This document shows positions 12,501 to 25,400 of a stretch of 64,000 nt of DNA, piece by piece. The stretch is taken from NCBI RefSeq assembly GCF_000003815.2, contig NC_049997.1, forward strand, positions 6,537,204 to 6,601,203, written 5' to 3'. The stretch comes from Branchiostoma floridae. Taxonomy: Eukaryota > Chordata > Leptocardii > Amphioxiformes > Branchiostomatidae. Both the position numbers and the translations under genes were made by a program. Numbering within the stretch: the first letter of the stretch is position 1; every line of letters begins with the position of its first letter. The notes beneath the pieces were generated by a model, which saw only the letters and a program-made list of their open reading frames with translations, made no database searches and was not told where the DNA came from.

Positions 12501-15500
12501 GGCTATATCCAGTCAGGTTGGGGTTGACGTCTTTTTTGGAGGCAGACGAGGACGAAAAGCCCGATTTTTTTTTTCTTCAATTTTTTGGTTCTCTGATTTT
12601 ATTTTTTCCGCTCGTCCGTGAATGTGGGAATGTTTGAATGTCACGACGACATGCGCTTACAATGAGCTTCTTTAGATGTGATCAAATGAACGATTTGATG
12701 AACAGGAGATTAGAATAAATATTGAAGTCTTACTAATTTACATAAATAAACTAACGGGAAATAAATGGCACGGGCTGAAGGGGACGAAGTAAAACATAGA
12801 ATAAACACCAAAGGCTTATTTTAACCTCAGCTCGCTGTTCTTCTTCCTCTTCTTTTGCCTTTTCAGCTCGCTCCTCTGGGGAGATATGATCGTCCTGTAC
12901 TGGATCGAACTTGGGATTCCCGGCATTCTCTTCGGCAGCTTCCTCTGGTGCGTTAAGCAGGTTAGCGACGGACTCCACCAGAGCTGCCAAATGAACCAAG
13001 GAAAGGTTTTTCACAAGGCATAAACATTTCTATGTACCCCGCCAGAGCTGTCAAAGGAATTGGGAAGACAGTTATAAACCTTACTATGCACCAACGGACT
13101 CCATCAGAGCTGCCAAAAGATCCAAGAAAGGCTTTGCACAAGTTATAAACATTACTATGTACAAACGAACCCCGCCAGAGCTGTCAAAGGAACCGGGAAA
13201 GCTGGTATCTAATTCCTAAACATTACAGTAACTATGGACCAAAGGTCTCTACCGGAGCTGTCAAATGAATCAAGAAAGCTTTTATCTAAATCATAAACAC
13301 TACTGTGCACCGACGGACTCCACAGGAGCTTTAAAAGAACCGGGAAAACTGCCATGCAAGTCAGAAACATGACAAGGTACCAACGGTACCAACATGAAGT
13401 AGACAGACCATTAGATAAGTCACCTAAGGTGGGTTGACAAGAGCGTAAACATTCTAGTCCGCATGAGGTCCGTATGGAAGCCTTAGCCTCTACCAGGCTC
13501 CAAAGGACGCTGAAAAAATAGAAATTGGACAAATGTAGTCAGATGATAAGCCAGCGGAGTTAGCTGGTCTCCTCTTGCATGTTATTTGTCTATATTTGTC
13601 CAATTTCTAATATTTTTCTAGCGGCCTGTGGAGCCTGGAAGTGGTTAAGACTTCCATACGGGCCTCATACGGACTCTAATTATACGCACGTGTGAACCTG
13701 GCTTTACATCGGTCGTGATCGGTGCAAAGTACGCTGGCGAATAATTCTAACGAAAGAAAATAATTGAACTAGCTCTAGACTGGACAATGAAGAGAATCCC
13801 CCCGCAGAAATGACGTAGGTAAAAATGATGTACTTACATCCTCCCACAGACTCGACGGTCAACGGGTCAGACATGTCCAGCTTGCCCAGTTTGCTGGTAA
13901 TGGACTTCAGAATATCTAGCGCAGTGTTCTGTTGCAAGTCATAAAGACATAACCGTTTAACTTAGTTAAGTTAAAAAGCTGCAACTTATTGCATGTAATG
14001 TTTCTGTTTGCCCCTATACAGGCTTGCACAATTAACGAAATGATTCAATGTAGCAAATTACTTTCTTATATGAAATAAACGAGTCAAATGTAACTTCTGC
14101 TAGAGACGGAAATAATCAAGATAAAATGTGTGGAAAGCATGTTTTTACCCTTAAGTCGTGGCCTTGTGGAATGTTGGTGCATGAGGTAATAACGTGTGAT
14201 GTTAATTCGGAGATGATTTGCAGATTGTCCGATGCCTGGGTCCTACCCGTTTCAGATCTCAATCTTTCAAGTGCCTTACTGCATGTCTACAACAACGAAT
14301 CACAAGAATATGAATGATTCATAGTCAGTGCAAACTCAACAGTTCACTCCTACGGTTTATAATAAAGAATCTAGTATACTCACAGCAGAAACGCTACTAT
14401 AGCAACTGGATATATTCTGTAAGCGCTTACGTGTTCTTCTACCTCTGCCTTTCGTTTGTGTCACTGGCGAAAGGTAGAGGATTCTACCTGAAACGTCTGA
14501 CCGTTAACAAAATCTATCGTAATGTTTGGGTAACTTTTATCTTATCATAATTTATGGATGTCTAACCTTTGAGCATCGACAAAGAGTTCAATCCAACAAT
14601 GGAAGGTTTCAAGATACTGTACTGACATTTAAGTTCGCAGGAATTTAATTTCGCGGTAGCGGGAATAGAGGACTTTTCGCGGTGGTTTTAAGTTCTTGCA
14701 CTAATGCACTGTAGTCTCTTAATGCCATGGAAAATATTCGCGGTAATTCTAAATTCGAGGTGAAGAGGCCACCGCGAAAACCGCGAACATACAACCACCG
14801 CGAACATTTCCGCATTAAGTACCCAAACATCGCTTACCTGTGACTTTTCCTCGGCAGATGATGTAGGCTTCTCCGACTCATCAACACCTCCATCGTCATC
14901 GGCGTTATTCTAATTTGAAAAAATAATTTCACTATACATACATGAAATAGTCTCTTAATATCAAATATTCTCAACCAAGAAGGCATGTATACGTATATAG
15001 TGTAAATGCTTATAGCATCCTAGCTACCTATTGTCCACTTACAAGAAAAGGACATTTTTAATCAATCTTGTTGGGTAGTCCCTTCAGTTAAAAAAATTGA
15101 TTTTCCAAGGGAACCGTACGTGCAAATTGAGGATCTTTACATTTACTTGAACTTAGTACTGGCTTACACAATGGCCGGTTGTGTTTGCGGCGAATATGTA
15201 TGACGTAAGTACATGATGCTACTAACCTGAGCCAGCATCTGAATCACGTCCTGCGGATTGGAGGAGATGACGTCACCGTAAATGCTGTTCAGGCTATGGA
15301 TATTTAGTGGTGCCTAATAATCGGGAAAGAACATCAGCAAACTTTTCACAATTTTTCATCAATTTCATCCCACTCGTAATAATGACATTATTTTTGCTTT
15401 TTTTAGATTGACACCAACCAAGAAACACACTCGACACCATAATTTATTGACGATGAATCTGTAATATCCGCTACCCATCTTGTAACGACCCATGTATCAA

Positions 15501-16422
15501 TATTCAGAGAAGTTTTTCTTTACAAAAATATTCGAATAAGTCTGTAGATAACGCTAACACCAGATTGTGTAGCGCAAACCTGTTCTTCTGGCGTTGTCCT
15601 GCTACCTTCTGGCGATGTCGTGCTGGTTGGCTTGGTTTCTGTATAGCAAAGACAAAAGAATCCTGTCACATACAATGCGCAACCAAAGCTGAACTTTACT
15701 TAATTGTTACTCTTACTAATTGCGGCGATTTTACGTATAGCGATGCTTTGGGACAAGAGATGCGGTGCTTTGATCAAGGGGCCAGTCCCTGGCCTAGGCA
15801 CTTACTAGTAGGCAAGTAGGCAGGATGCTTTGGGTTGAAAAGATTAGATACTTCCGGAATATTCTAGGGAATATTCAGTGACCGGACCTGAAATGCTATA
15901 ACACACGTGTAAATATAGTCAAGAAAACAATCTGTCCATACGAAGCACATGTACAGAGAATTGAAATGGAAAGGTCATCTACCAAAACTATCATGCAAGG
16001 AACCATCCAGGGAGGAAGAAAGAGGAATAGGAAACGGGAAAGATGCATGATGTAATGACAGACATGGCTCTCAGTAAAACGTTGAATTAGAAAATTAAAA
16101 GGGGTGGAGGATAGATAAGGTGAGAATGTCTTTATATGTTCTAGAAACCCTTACCCTCCGGATGCGTGCTTCCTTCAGGTGCAGCAGTTTTTATTGGGTC
16201 GAAGAAGTCGTAGTCCGGATACTGGTCTTCATCTAATGGGTCTTCCACTGAGCAAGAATGATTCATCAGTCAAATGCACCCATTTTTCATCACAAAATTA
16301 TAAATGATATGCTTGACACGATGTGTTCATCGAAACTTATGTCTCTCACGTGAATATTGTTGAATTGCTTGTAAATGTGTCACTGAAGTGCATACGTTTG
16401 CATATGGTATATATATATATAT

Positions 16423-16465
<43 letters not shown>

Positions 16466-19400
16466 ATATGTGTGAGTGTGTGTGTGTGTGTGCGTGTGTG
16501 TTTCTCCTAATATATGAGAGCACGAATCAAGTGAGTCTTGACAGATATGACTAGTGTTAATATGTTAACACCCGTATCTGTCATTTTGCCAGCGGATATT
16601 TGTCTCTGTCGCGACGTGTACAAATGTAAATTTTCCTTGGCAACGATAGGACAGTAATGTTAATGCACCTGCACGAATGATATGGTTAAATTCTATGATT
16701 TTGAAACATTCGCACCCTAAAACTTCACGTTACCGTGATCTAGTGGTCCAAGGACCCGCGTCGTTTCCGTTGTATCTGCTGGTATAGTTGACGTTAGTAG
16801 GCTGAAGAAGAAAGTCATCAGACTTGTTTGGTTGGGTGGAGCAGCTGAAGTTAGCAACATCCCTGTGAGAAAATAAACATGAATATAAATCTCTTTAGAG
16901 TGCTACGTTCACCCGTCTACTTTAAAGTGCATCATGATGGGGGCTGCAAGCAAATATTTGGTAGACATACACGACGTGTTTCAGATACGGAAATCTTTTA
17001 ATGATCTAAACACTAGTATAAGTGCCCCAATGAAGGTTAGACATCCAGGTAATAAGATACGCCCCAAAGCAGTTACTCAAGCAACTGGATATGAGTTTGG
17101 AAACGGTCAGAAGTTTCAGATAGCATCCACTATCTTTCGTCAGTGACATTAAAGTAATGGGAAAAAATTAAAGTAATACGCCATGTACTCACCAGTCATG
17201 TTATACCCGACTAGAGGTGCACTCTCTCGGTAACCTCCGATGGTGATGATCTCCACCTTGTACATTACTCCTGGCAGAAGTCCCTCGATCAAAGCTGATC
17301 TATTCCCCGGGTCCGGGGAGGGGATGAGTTGTTCTTTGGCCTCCCCCTGTCCGTACATGACGCGGTATCCGGTCACGGTCGCATTAGGAGGCACCCAGGT
17401 GAACCCCAGCGAGGACTCGGTCACTTTGACGAACCGAAGATCAGTAGAGGAGCTCATCTCTGAAAATGTACAATCAAAATTAGTGGTCAATTCAATTGAG
17501 AAAAAGTTTGGACTTGATATCAACTTAATTTTTCTGATCTTTTGTAGTATGTTACGTATGATAGTGACACGGATTTTTTGTTATTAATCTGCGGACCGGA
17601 ATACCTACGGCGATTTTGAAATTTAAGTTATTAGGATGTAGATCTTTGATTTAATATGATCATTGTAAAGTACTTATAATTTTTAGTGTAAAGTGTTTAC
17701 TTATCTATTTATTACCCCGTGACAACACCCCCCCCCCAACACACACACACTGGACCTCTAGTAAGAGCTGCTAAGGCGACAAGGCTATCCAGTTTAGATA
17801 AAGGATATTGATTGATTGATTGATTGATTGTGCACAGTACATTCTTATCGTCTAAAGTAGTACCATACAAATAACTTTTCAGAGCAAAATCTATTCCTCT
17901 CAGATTGTGGGTGTGACCCAACATTTAGCCATCTAAAGTCATTATAGTAAAAAGGCGTTTTAAGGTTTATGTATTTGAGGTCTTGATTTTAGTTGTCTAT
18001 GATCACTTGTAACAACGCTCTCCATACCTGTGGATGCGTGTATCACCGCCGCCTCGCTCTGTGACCGCCATCCAGCCGACAAGAACATCGACGTCACACC
18101 GACGACGTAATCCGAGTCCGGTGACAGATCCAACACCAGAAGTGATGTCTGATTCGTGGTTTGATTGACAGCTGTTGTCAGGTCTAATCTTGACACCACA
18201 ACACGGTATCCATAGAGGTCAGGGTCTGGGGACTGAGACCACGTGATCCTGAATCCTTTATCCGTGACGTCAGAAATGGCCATGTCGATTGGCGGTTCCA
18301 TGGCTGTGGAAAAAACAAATTTACTGAGTCACGTGTTCTATCTGCATAACGTGACGTCACGACAGCAGTGGAATGTTCATTCCTTGACAAAGACTGGTGC
18401 TGTTCCGTCGAAAATTTGGGTGAGTCCAATTTTTGTGTTGGATATTACAGTTTAACACAGTGTAGCACAGTGGTAGTGTATTCGGCCCGTGACCGAGAGG
18501 TCGCCGGTTCGAATCCGCCTGCCGTGTTGCCGGTCTTGTGCCCTTGGGAAAGGCACTTTACACGACTTTCCTCACTTTACTCAAGTGAAAATGAGTCGTC
18601 CCTCGGATAGGACGTTAAATGGAGGTCCCGTGTTTGGGGAGAGCCACACCCCGGGCACGTAAAAGAACCCGCCACATGTGCGCTGGTGCGATGTGGCGGA
18701 TCAAACCATTCCGGCCAAAATGGGGTAGGGAATTTCCCGAGCAGCCTCGTAACCCCTGCTTCGCCTATTGAGTCAGTGAAGTCAAGCTTTCTTAAGCTTG
18801 ATGTTTCTGACTTAGGGAGAAGAGATGCTGCTACAGTTATCGCTATGGGCCGCTCTTCATCACCATGATGGTAACATCAGGCCCTACGAACTTGATTTAG
18901 AAAAAAACTATTTCAATAGATTTAGAAGCAGGTAACATTGGAAAAGCGCAACAAATACAGACTGCATTTTTCCAATTGATAGCAGCTACTCTAATGTAGC
19001 TTTACGCTCCAAATACATACCGACAGATGACTCAAGCGTAAGCGAACGCAAACCATTGATCAAGGAACGTATGCAAAACTTTGATCCGTGAATAGTTTCA
19101 TCAGGTTGGTACGTCACTGAATAAAGAGACTCCTTTTACACAACCATTGCTTTATACACAGTCACCGGCTAAAACTTTGATGTCCAACAAATGCGTCCAC
19201 TGGAAGATTTCCCTGCCTACTCTTACGTGCTACAAAGCACCAACATCTAATCAAACTTACTATCATGTTACGAAAGAGAGATAAAATTTTTTTTATTATA
19301 CCTTCATTACAAAGCTGTGTTTTCCATCCATCTTGACATCCAGCCAAACAGACCCCGGTCGTCGGGTCACAGTTCACATCCCCGCCCCGGCAGTGGCCAC

Positions 19401-22400
19401 ACACTAAGCAATCAAAGAGGAAAATTGTCAGTTAATAATATCAATTTTGTTCGTATTTTCGTATATCAGACGTTGATATCGAGTCAAAATATGGCAATTA
19501 AATCATACTGCTGTTACTGCTACGTCGATGAAGATTAGACATTCAGGTATAAGATATGCCAAAAAGCAGTTACTCAAGCAACTGGATATGATTTTCCAAA
19601 ACCATATCCAATTGCTTGAGTAACTGCTTTTTGGCATGCTGTTACTGCTGTTTTTACGTTTGAATTGCTTTCGCCTGCTCGTTGACCTGTTTTTTTTCGT
19701 CTACCAAGACTGACCAGTCACAACCTTACCTGTGTAGGTGTTGTACAAGCAGATCAAAAGTATGACCCCCTTGAGTGGGGACAAGGACAAGTGTTTAAGA
19801 AGACACTAAATCTAAGCAACTAGAGAGACTGAAAAACGTCACTTTCTCCCTTGGCTACATGCGAAAATATCTTTATCAAGTCAGTATGTTTTCTTAACAA
19901 AGCATATCTGCATATACAAGGGAGACTAAAATTACTCGAATCATGTAGCAGCTCTCACTATTATGTATTCTGTACCATGTAATACTATGTAAAATTGTGT
20001 ATATTAACTTATAAGACTCATAAGGACTTTAAAAGATGTAAGTTGTATCTCTGATAACTTACATACTTTGTCTGGGACCCTTACCTCTTGCCTCATGACC
20101 TGAATGAAAAACGGCTTGCAGGCCGATTTGAGCTTTCATGAATAAATAAAGGTTCAAACAAACAAACAAACAAACAAACATTTCGGACCTCCACAACCGT
20201 GGGCGTCTGCCATCAGTACGAAGCCCTGTCGACAGGAGCATTTATAGCTCCCCGGGACTCTAGTACAAATCTGGTCACACCGGCCATTCAGTGTCGCACA
20301 TGGGTCGGAATCTGCAAAAGAGGTGAAAATTATGACCTGAAACACCTACAACAAACGCTACCTCAACAAAGGACATATCTCTATGTGCCAGAAATATCTG
20401 TCAACATTTCAATTTCTGCTGGACTCCTTGTTGATAAAGGGTAGAATAAATGGTTTCTGGCATATTGTCATGCAGTTGTTTGTACATGATAGTTTACAAA
20501 GAAGAAGTTTCTGTACCGCCGTATTTTCTCTTCAATAAAATTCAGTGTTCCTAGATAATGTTTACAAAAACGAGTGTAAAGTTTCCCAATACGGCTCTTC
20601 TGATGGGAAGGCCAATGCTACAACACAGGTATAGGTCATGCTTACAACAAGGTATACCGGATAACAGTTTGCGTAAAAGAACGCAGTAAGTTCGGGAAGC
20701 TAATTCTATCACATTTATTTGTCTCTGTTACCACCTAGATTATAATTTCAATGAAAACTGTGAAGTTCTGGGTTTGCCTTGCATTATAAGGTACACAAAG
20801 CAAATTGTCAGAGTCAGAGTGATAACTATCTAACCTTGTCAGCAGGGCTAGCCCTTTGTAAAAGCCACAGGCTAGTTGGACAGCCCTGGCTGTGCGTGCT
20901 AAACAGCCAAACCAATAGATAAAAAAATAAATAAAAAACCTGCGCAGCCATGCCCGTCCGGCATTAACACGAAGCCTTGTAGACAGGAACAGCTGTATTG
21001 CCCCCCGGGGTAGGGGGTGCAGTTTTGGGCACATCCGCCGTTTTCAACTGCACATGCGCTTTCTACAAGTAGTGCAGAGCATAAGCGAGAAAAAACAACA
21101 TTGCTGAAATTATCAGATAGTAAGCAACTACAGCATCAGCGATACGATATTTGCATGATGTAAAGGATTGTAGACGCATCACAGTTAAGCTACTAGTTCC
21201 AATTGGTCATTGCTGAAATTATAATAAGCAACTACAGCAACAGTGATACCGTTTTCATTTACATAATGTAAAGGAATGAACCTGTAGCACCATCACAGTT
21301 AAGCTACTAGGTCCAATGGTTATTGCTGAACTTATAATAAGCAACTACAGCATCAGCCATACAGTTTTCATTTACTAAATGTAAATTAACGCCACTGCAG
21401 CAGCATCACGCACAGTCAAGTTACTGGTTCCAATTGAGGTTGATGACTGAGAGAAAGCGGGTCGAATCCGGTTACGGGCGTCCTGGTTGAAACTACATTC
21501 GTCTTTTGGAATGGGGGAATGTTTGAGGATATATGTGGCCTCTTCGGTCAATGTTGACCATGGTAAAATCAGCCCTACAGCGTCGGCTATGGCTTAAAGC
21601 CATACTGTACTCCAGAGGAGAGTGTTATTTTCTAAAAGACCACATCTTTATGTACACAAAATCAACTAAATGTGTAACAATAAATCACGGATGAACAAAT
21701 AAATGGGCCATCCAGTAACTGAGTATTGCCCCTTCATTCAGACCCACCGGGTGTGATGCATGATGGGAATAATGCATTCCTATGGGATAATTGCTAAAGT
21801 TCCAGGTCAACATTGGGGCCAAATAAATAGAAGAATTCGGTTGCTAAGGATGAAAAATAATGAACAACTATTCACACACATGCTGCAAACATTGTTTTTA
21901 AGATCGGACCTCGATTTCTTAAGAGCTGCCAATTTTTTTCGAAGGCCCTTTTTCAAGTCTTAAGTATGGGTTTCAATGGGCTGATTGATAAAGATCAAAG
22001 CCCATTTGTGACCAAAAGCAAGAGGGGAATAAAGTTACTAAGGCTACAAGTTGTCAAACAAGTATCCAGAAACACATTGCAAAAGTAATTTTCAAGCTCA
22101 ACGAAAAATTTCTTTAGAGCTGACAAGTTGAAGTTTGTCCAATTGTTGTTCGTATTACAATGTGTTACACCTGGCTGTAATTTGATTGGAGGGTATTCAG
22201 GGGTTAATGATTTATAATACAACTGCTCCCTTGCCAGGTTCAATGTCAAGTGGTCGATACAATTACATTTTGGGATTCAAAAAAATATTACAAAATGTAC
22301 CAGCAAAATCGGAACACCCTCCTCTGTATCATAGTATGACTTTAAGAATCCTAAATGAGAATGACAGTCTCTGCTACATAGGACACATCTGTAAGCTGAC

Positions 22401-25400
22401 TCAGGTCTGTTGCATAGTTCTTTTTGCAGGATCCGTGTTTACTTAAATGGGCTGTACTACATGGTGAATGAATAAGGTGAAATAATATGGTGTCTTCTTT
22501 GTCTCACTTTAAATTTCTTCAATATAGTAAAACTGACAGTGTCAAACTGACAGTGTGTAAATGTCAGAAAAATCCTGTAAGCCCTCACATAACTGTTAAA
22601 GAAATCTATTACAAGGTTAACTTGGTGCACCAAAGAGAAACTGCTAGCTATGGTATAACGAAGTTTATAGAATATCCAGAAATATGATATTAAGTAAAAT
22701 AAGTCTTAATGCAGCTATCCCACCTTCACAACCATGTCCATCTGACATCAACACGAAGCCCTGTCGACATGAACAGGTATAATTTCCTGGAAACTTCGTG
22801 CAGTTTTGTGCACACCCGCCATTATTTGTTGCACATTCGTCCACTGCAAAACGTTCAGAATACGAACGAGACAATCAGTATCGGAATATTGCCTTAAAGT
22901 CCTCAAATGAACAGAAGTGGTTGAAAATAAGGCTTGGAATTTAAAAGGAAAGGAAAGTACTGTTGCCTTAACCTACACATGACATTATTACATGCATATT
23001 TAAAAAAGAAGTACTTTGACAGTTCATAAATAAGATCAGTAATGAAGAACTGTATGGAAAAACGAACACAAGACAGTTGTCTACTGAAATTGCCATCAGA
23101 AGACTGAAATGGTTGGGCCATGTTCTACGGATGTCGGATGACCGTATTCCCAAAGTTGCTCTACATTGGGTCCCTGAGGAGAAGAGAAAACGGGGACGTC
23201 CTAAAACTACATGGAGTCGTACTGTGGCTAAAGACCTAGCGGCCATTGGGATCCCCTGGGATGCTGCTCAGCGCCTAGCACATAACAGAACCCAGTGGAG
23301 GAAACTTATCACAGCCTTATGTCCCACATGGGATGAAGAGGATAAGTGAAGTGAAGTGAAGTGATGACAGTTTCTCACCTTCACAACCATGACCATCCGC
23401 CATTAATGAGAAACCCTGTGGGCAGATACATCTATGACCGCTCTGTGTGTGAATACATCTATGGGCACAGCCTCCGTTTCCTGATCCACATTCATTGTTA
23501 TCTGTAGAGAGCAAAGAGTACAATTTTTGAAGCATACATTATTGTATGCAGGTGTTGCACCATGGTCGATATGATACCATCTGATCACCAAAGAGAGTTT
23601 TGATATCGATTCAACCTAGAACTGGAAAGGCAACATCCCTCGTACCATGTAAAAATACTGTTTTGAAAATCACCCCTGTGCAAAAAAGCAACATTCCAAA
23701 GTAACTCCTGCCCCAAATGAAACTATTTCAAAGTTATTCCTGTCTGAAATGGAAGATTTCCCAATGTGACCCCTATGCGAGAATGGGTCCTATGGGAGAG
23801 GGAACCAATCAATGAGTGAAATTGAATTTAGAAAATATTCAAAAATAAGCTCTTCCAGCGTCACCCCCATGTGAAATGGACCAGTCCAAAATAACTTTAA
23901 ATAACCTAAGATCACCCCAGTCCTAAACACAGCTTTCCCAATTTGAACCCCCTCAATGGACTCTTCCAGAATACCTGTTTTTGGTCTAAATTGGGTAAAA
24001 GTCCATGCATGCCAAAATTGCATTTTTAATGTATTGTAAACATGCATTCCAAATGTCTAATTCCATATCACTCGTTTGCAATATGATGGTACAGGAGGCG
24101 AAAAAAACACATTCTAAGTCACTTGTGCCAAACACCAGGTCATTTGGCGTAAAAATGACAAAGATCAATCATCGATAGTTTTAGTTATCATTGTCCAACA
24201 CTAACCTACTGAGCTTGGTGCACACAATGTGTACACAATCCTGTCTCCGGTCCCATTTGACGAAAAAACTGCCTCTGTGCTGCGCAAGCCTTTTTCGGTC
24301 CTTTGTATCTGACGCTTGCACCAGTTTTGACAGCTGTAAAAGCCGAAACTCCTGCCCCTTGTTGCCCCAGCTGAGAAAGCCAGGTTGGCCACCTCAGCTA
24401 CACGGCCGGATATGGTGAGCGTACACCTGAGCACGTTATTGATGTAGGGGTCGGAGTTGTACGTGGTCACGCATCTGGAAACACAATAATAATAAGAAAG
24501 TTTATTTGCAAGTTCTTGCCCTAGGGCTAATTACAACATAAACATACAGAATATATAGTAAATATACATAAAATAAAATACTTTGATATAGATAATAATG
24601 GTGACAAGTGGAAACAAGTGCCTATTTTAGCAATAATATGGGCAGCTTTAATAATATTTGAGTTTATTTGCAAAATCATGCCCGAAGGCTAATTGCACGT
24701 ACAGTCGTCTCAAAGTAAGAGAAGTCATTCAGTACATAACATTGGTTTCTAATCTACTACAAGGTGCTAAGGTTACTATTGTAGGGTTTGGCTTCTTCTT
24801 TGAAGGCAGTGGTTAATGAAATCTCCCACTTTCTGCAAAATATCCTCAGGTATCTCGTCAACAGATATCACTTGCTCCTCTCCATCAAAAGATTACAGAA
24901 TACAGGACCGCCAGGGATGGGGAAGATGTTGCGCATGAGAATTAACATCCTTGAGGCAGGCAACTCAGAAAAATGATGAGGGGACATTTACCAAGTAAAA
25001 ATACAAGACCGCACAATATGGCATCCGAAAATAATTTCATCAGGTTGGTAGAATATAGGGTGTCTCTCAGACACCTTCCTCAGAAGCTCTGATGAAGGTG
25101 TCTGAGAGACATCGAAACATAAGCAAAGTAAGTGCATCTGGTTGACTGTGTAAAATAATTCTCCTATATCGCACACTATGGCTGTTTTACATATCGCAGA
25201 TCTTACTTTATGAAGTTCTGGTGGACCTGCCTCCCACCCTCGACTGCCCAGCTTTCCCCACAACCTGTTGGTCTCCTTCCGTACTTTGCACAGAGGTTTC
25301 GGTAGTCCCAACACCAGTTCTCAGTGGCAGACAGGCCGTCGACTGGCAGCTTCGCCTCGATGGCGAGGAAGTCGATTCCTTCATACTGCTGGTTTGCAGT

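Larger units (their letters stand above)
3578..24205. other. Introns of the 3' half with no recognised content
   Basis: Apart from the repeats listed, I see nothing nameable in these introns longer than 300 nt: 4188–4616, 7068–7805, 11541–12082, 12326–12825, 13383–13837, 14279–14628, 15639–16154, 17460–18027, 19639–20188, 21441–22723 and 23502–23640. They are AT-rich and carry stops in all frames; no tRNA or rRNA gene was found. Confidence 0.6.

Noticed and set aside
12966-13382. CRISPR-like direct repeats with spacers
   Set aside because: Units are degenerate, the whole unit repeats with no distinct spacers, and the context is a eukaryotic intron.
18457-18540. tRNA gene (A box, B box)
   Set aside because: No complete cloverleaf could be paired by eye, and the same head with a long shared body occurs elsewhere: a SINE.
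19736-19781. Possible extra exon between the laminin-EGF and EGF exons (ccactcaag … cacctacacag|gtaagg)
   Set aside because: 46 nt and asymmetric in phase; it would break the frame between two phase 1-1 exons and has no domain content.
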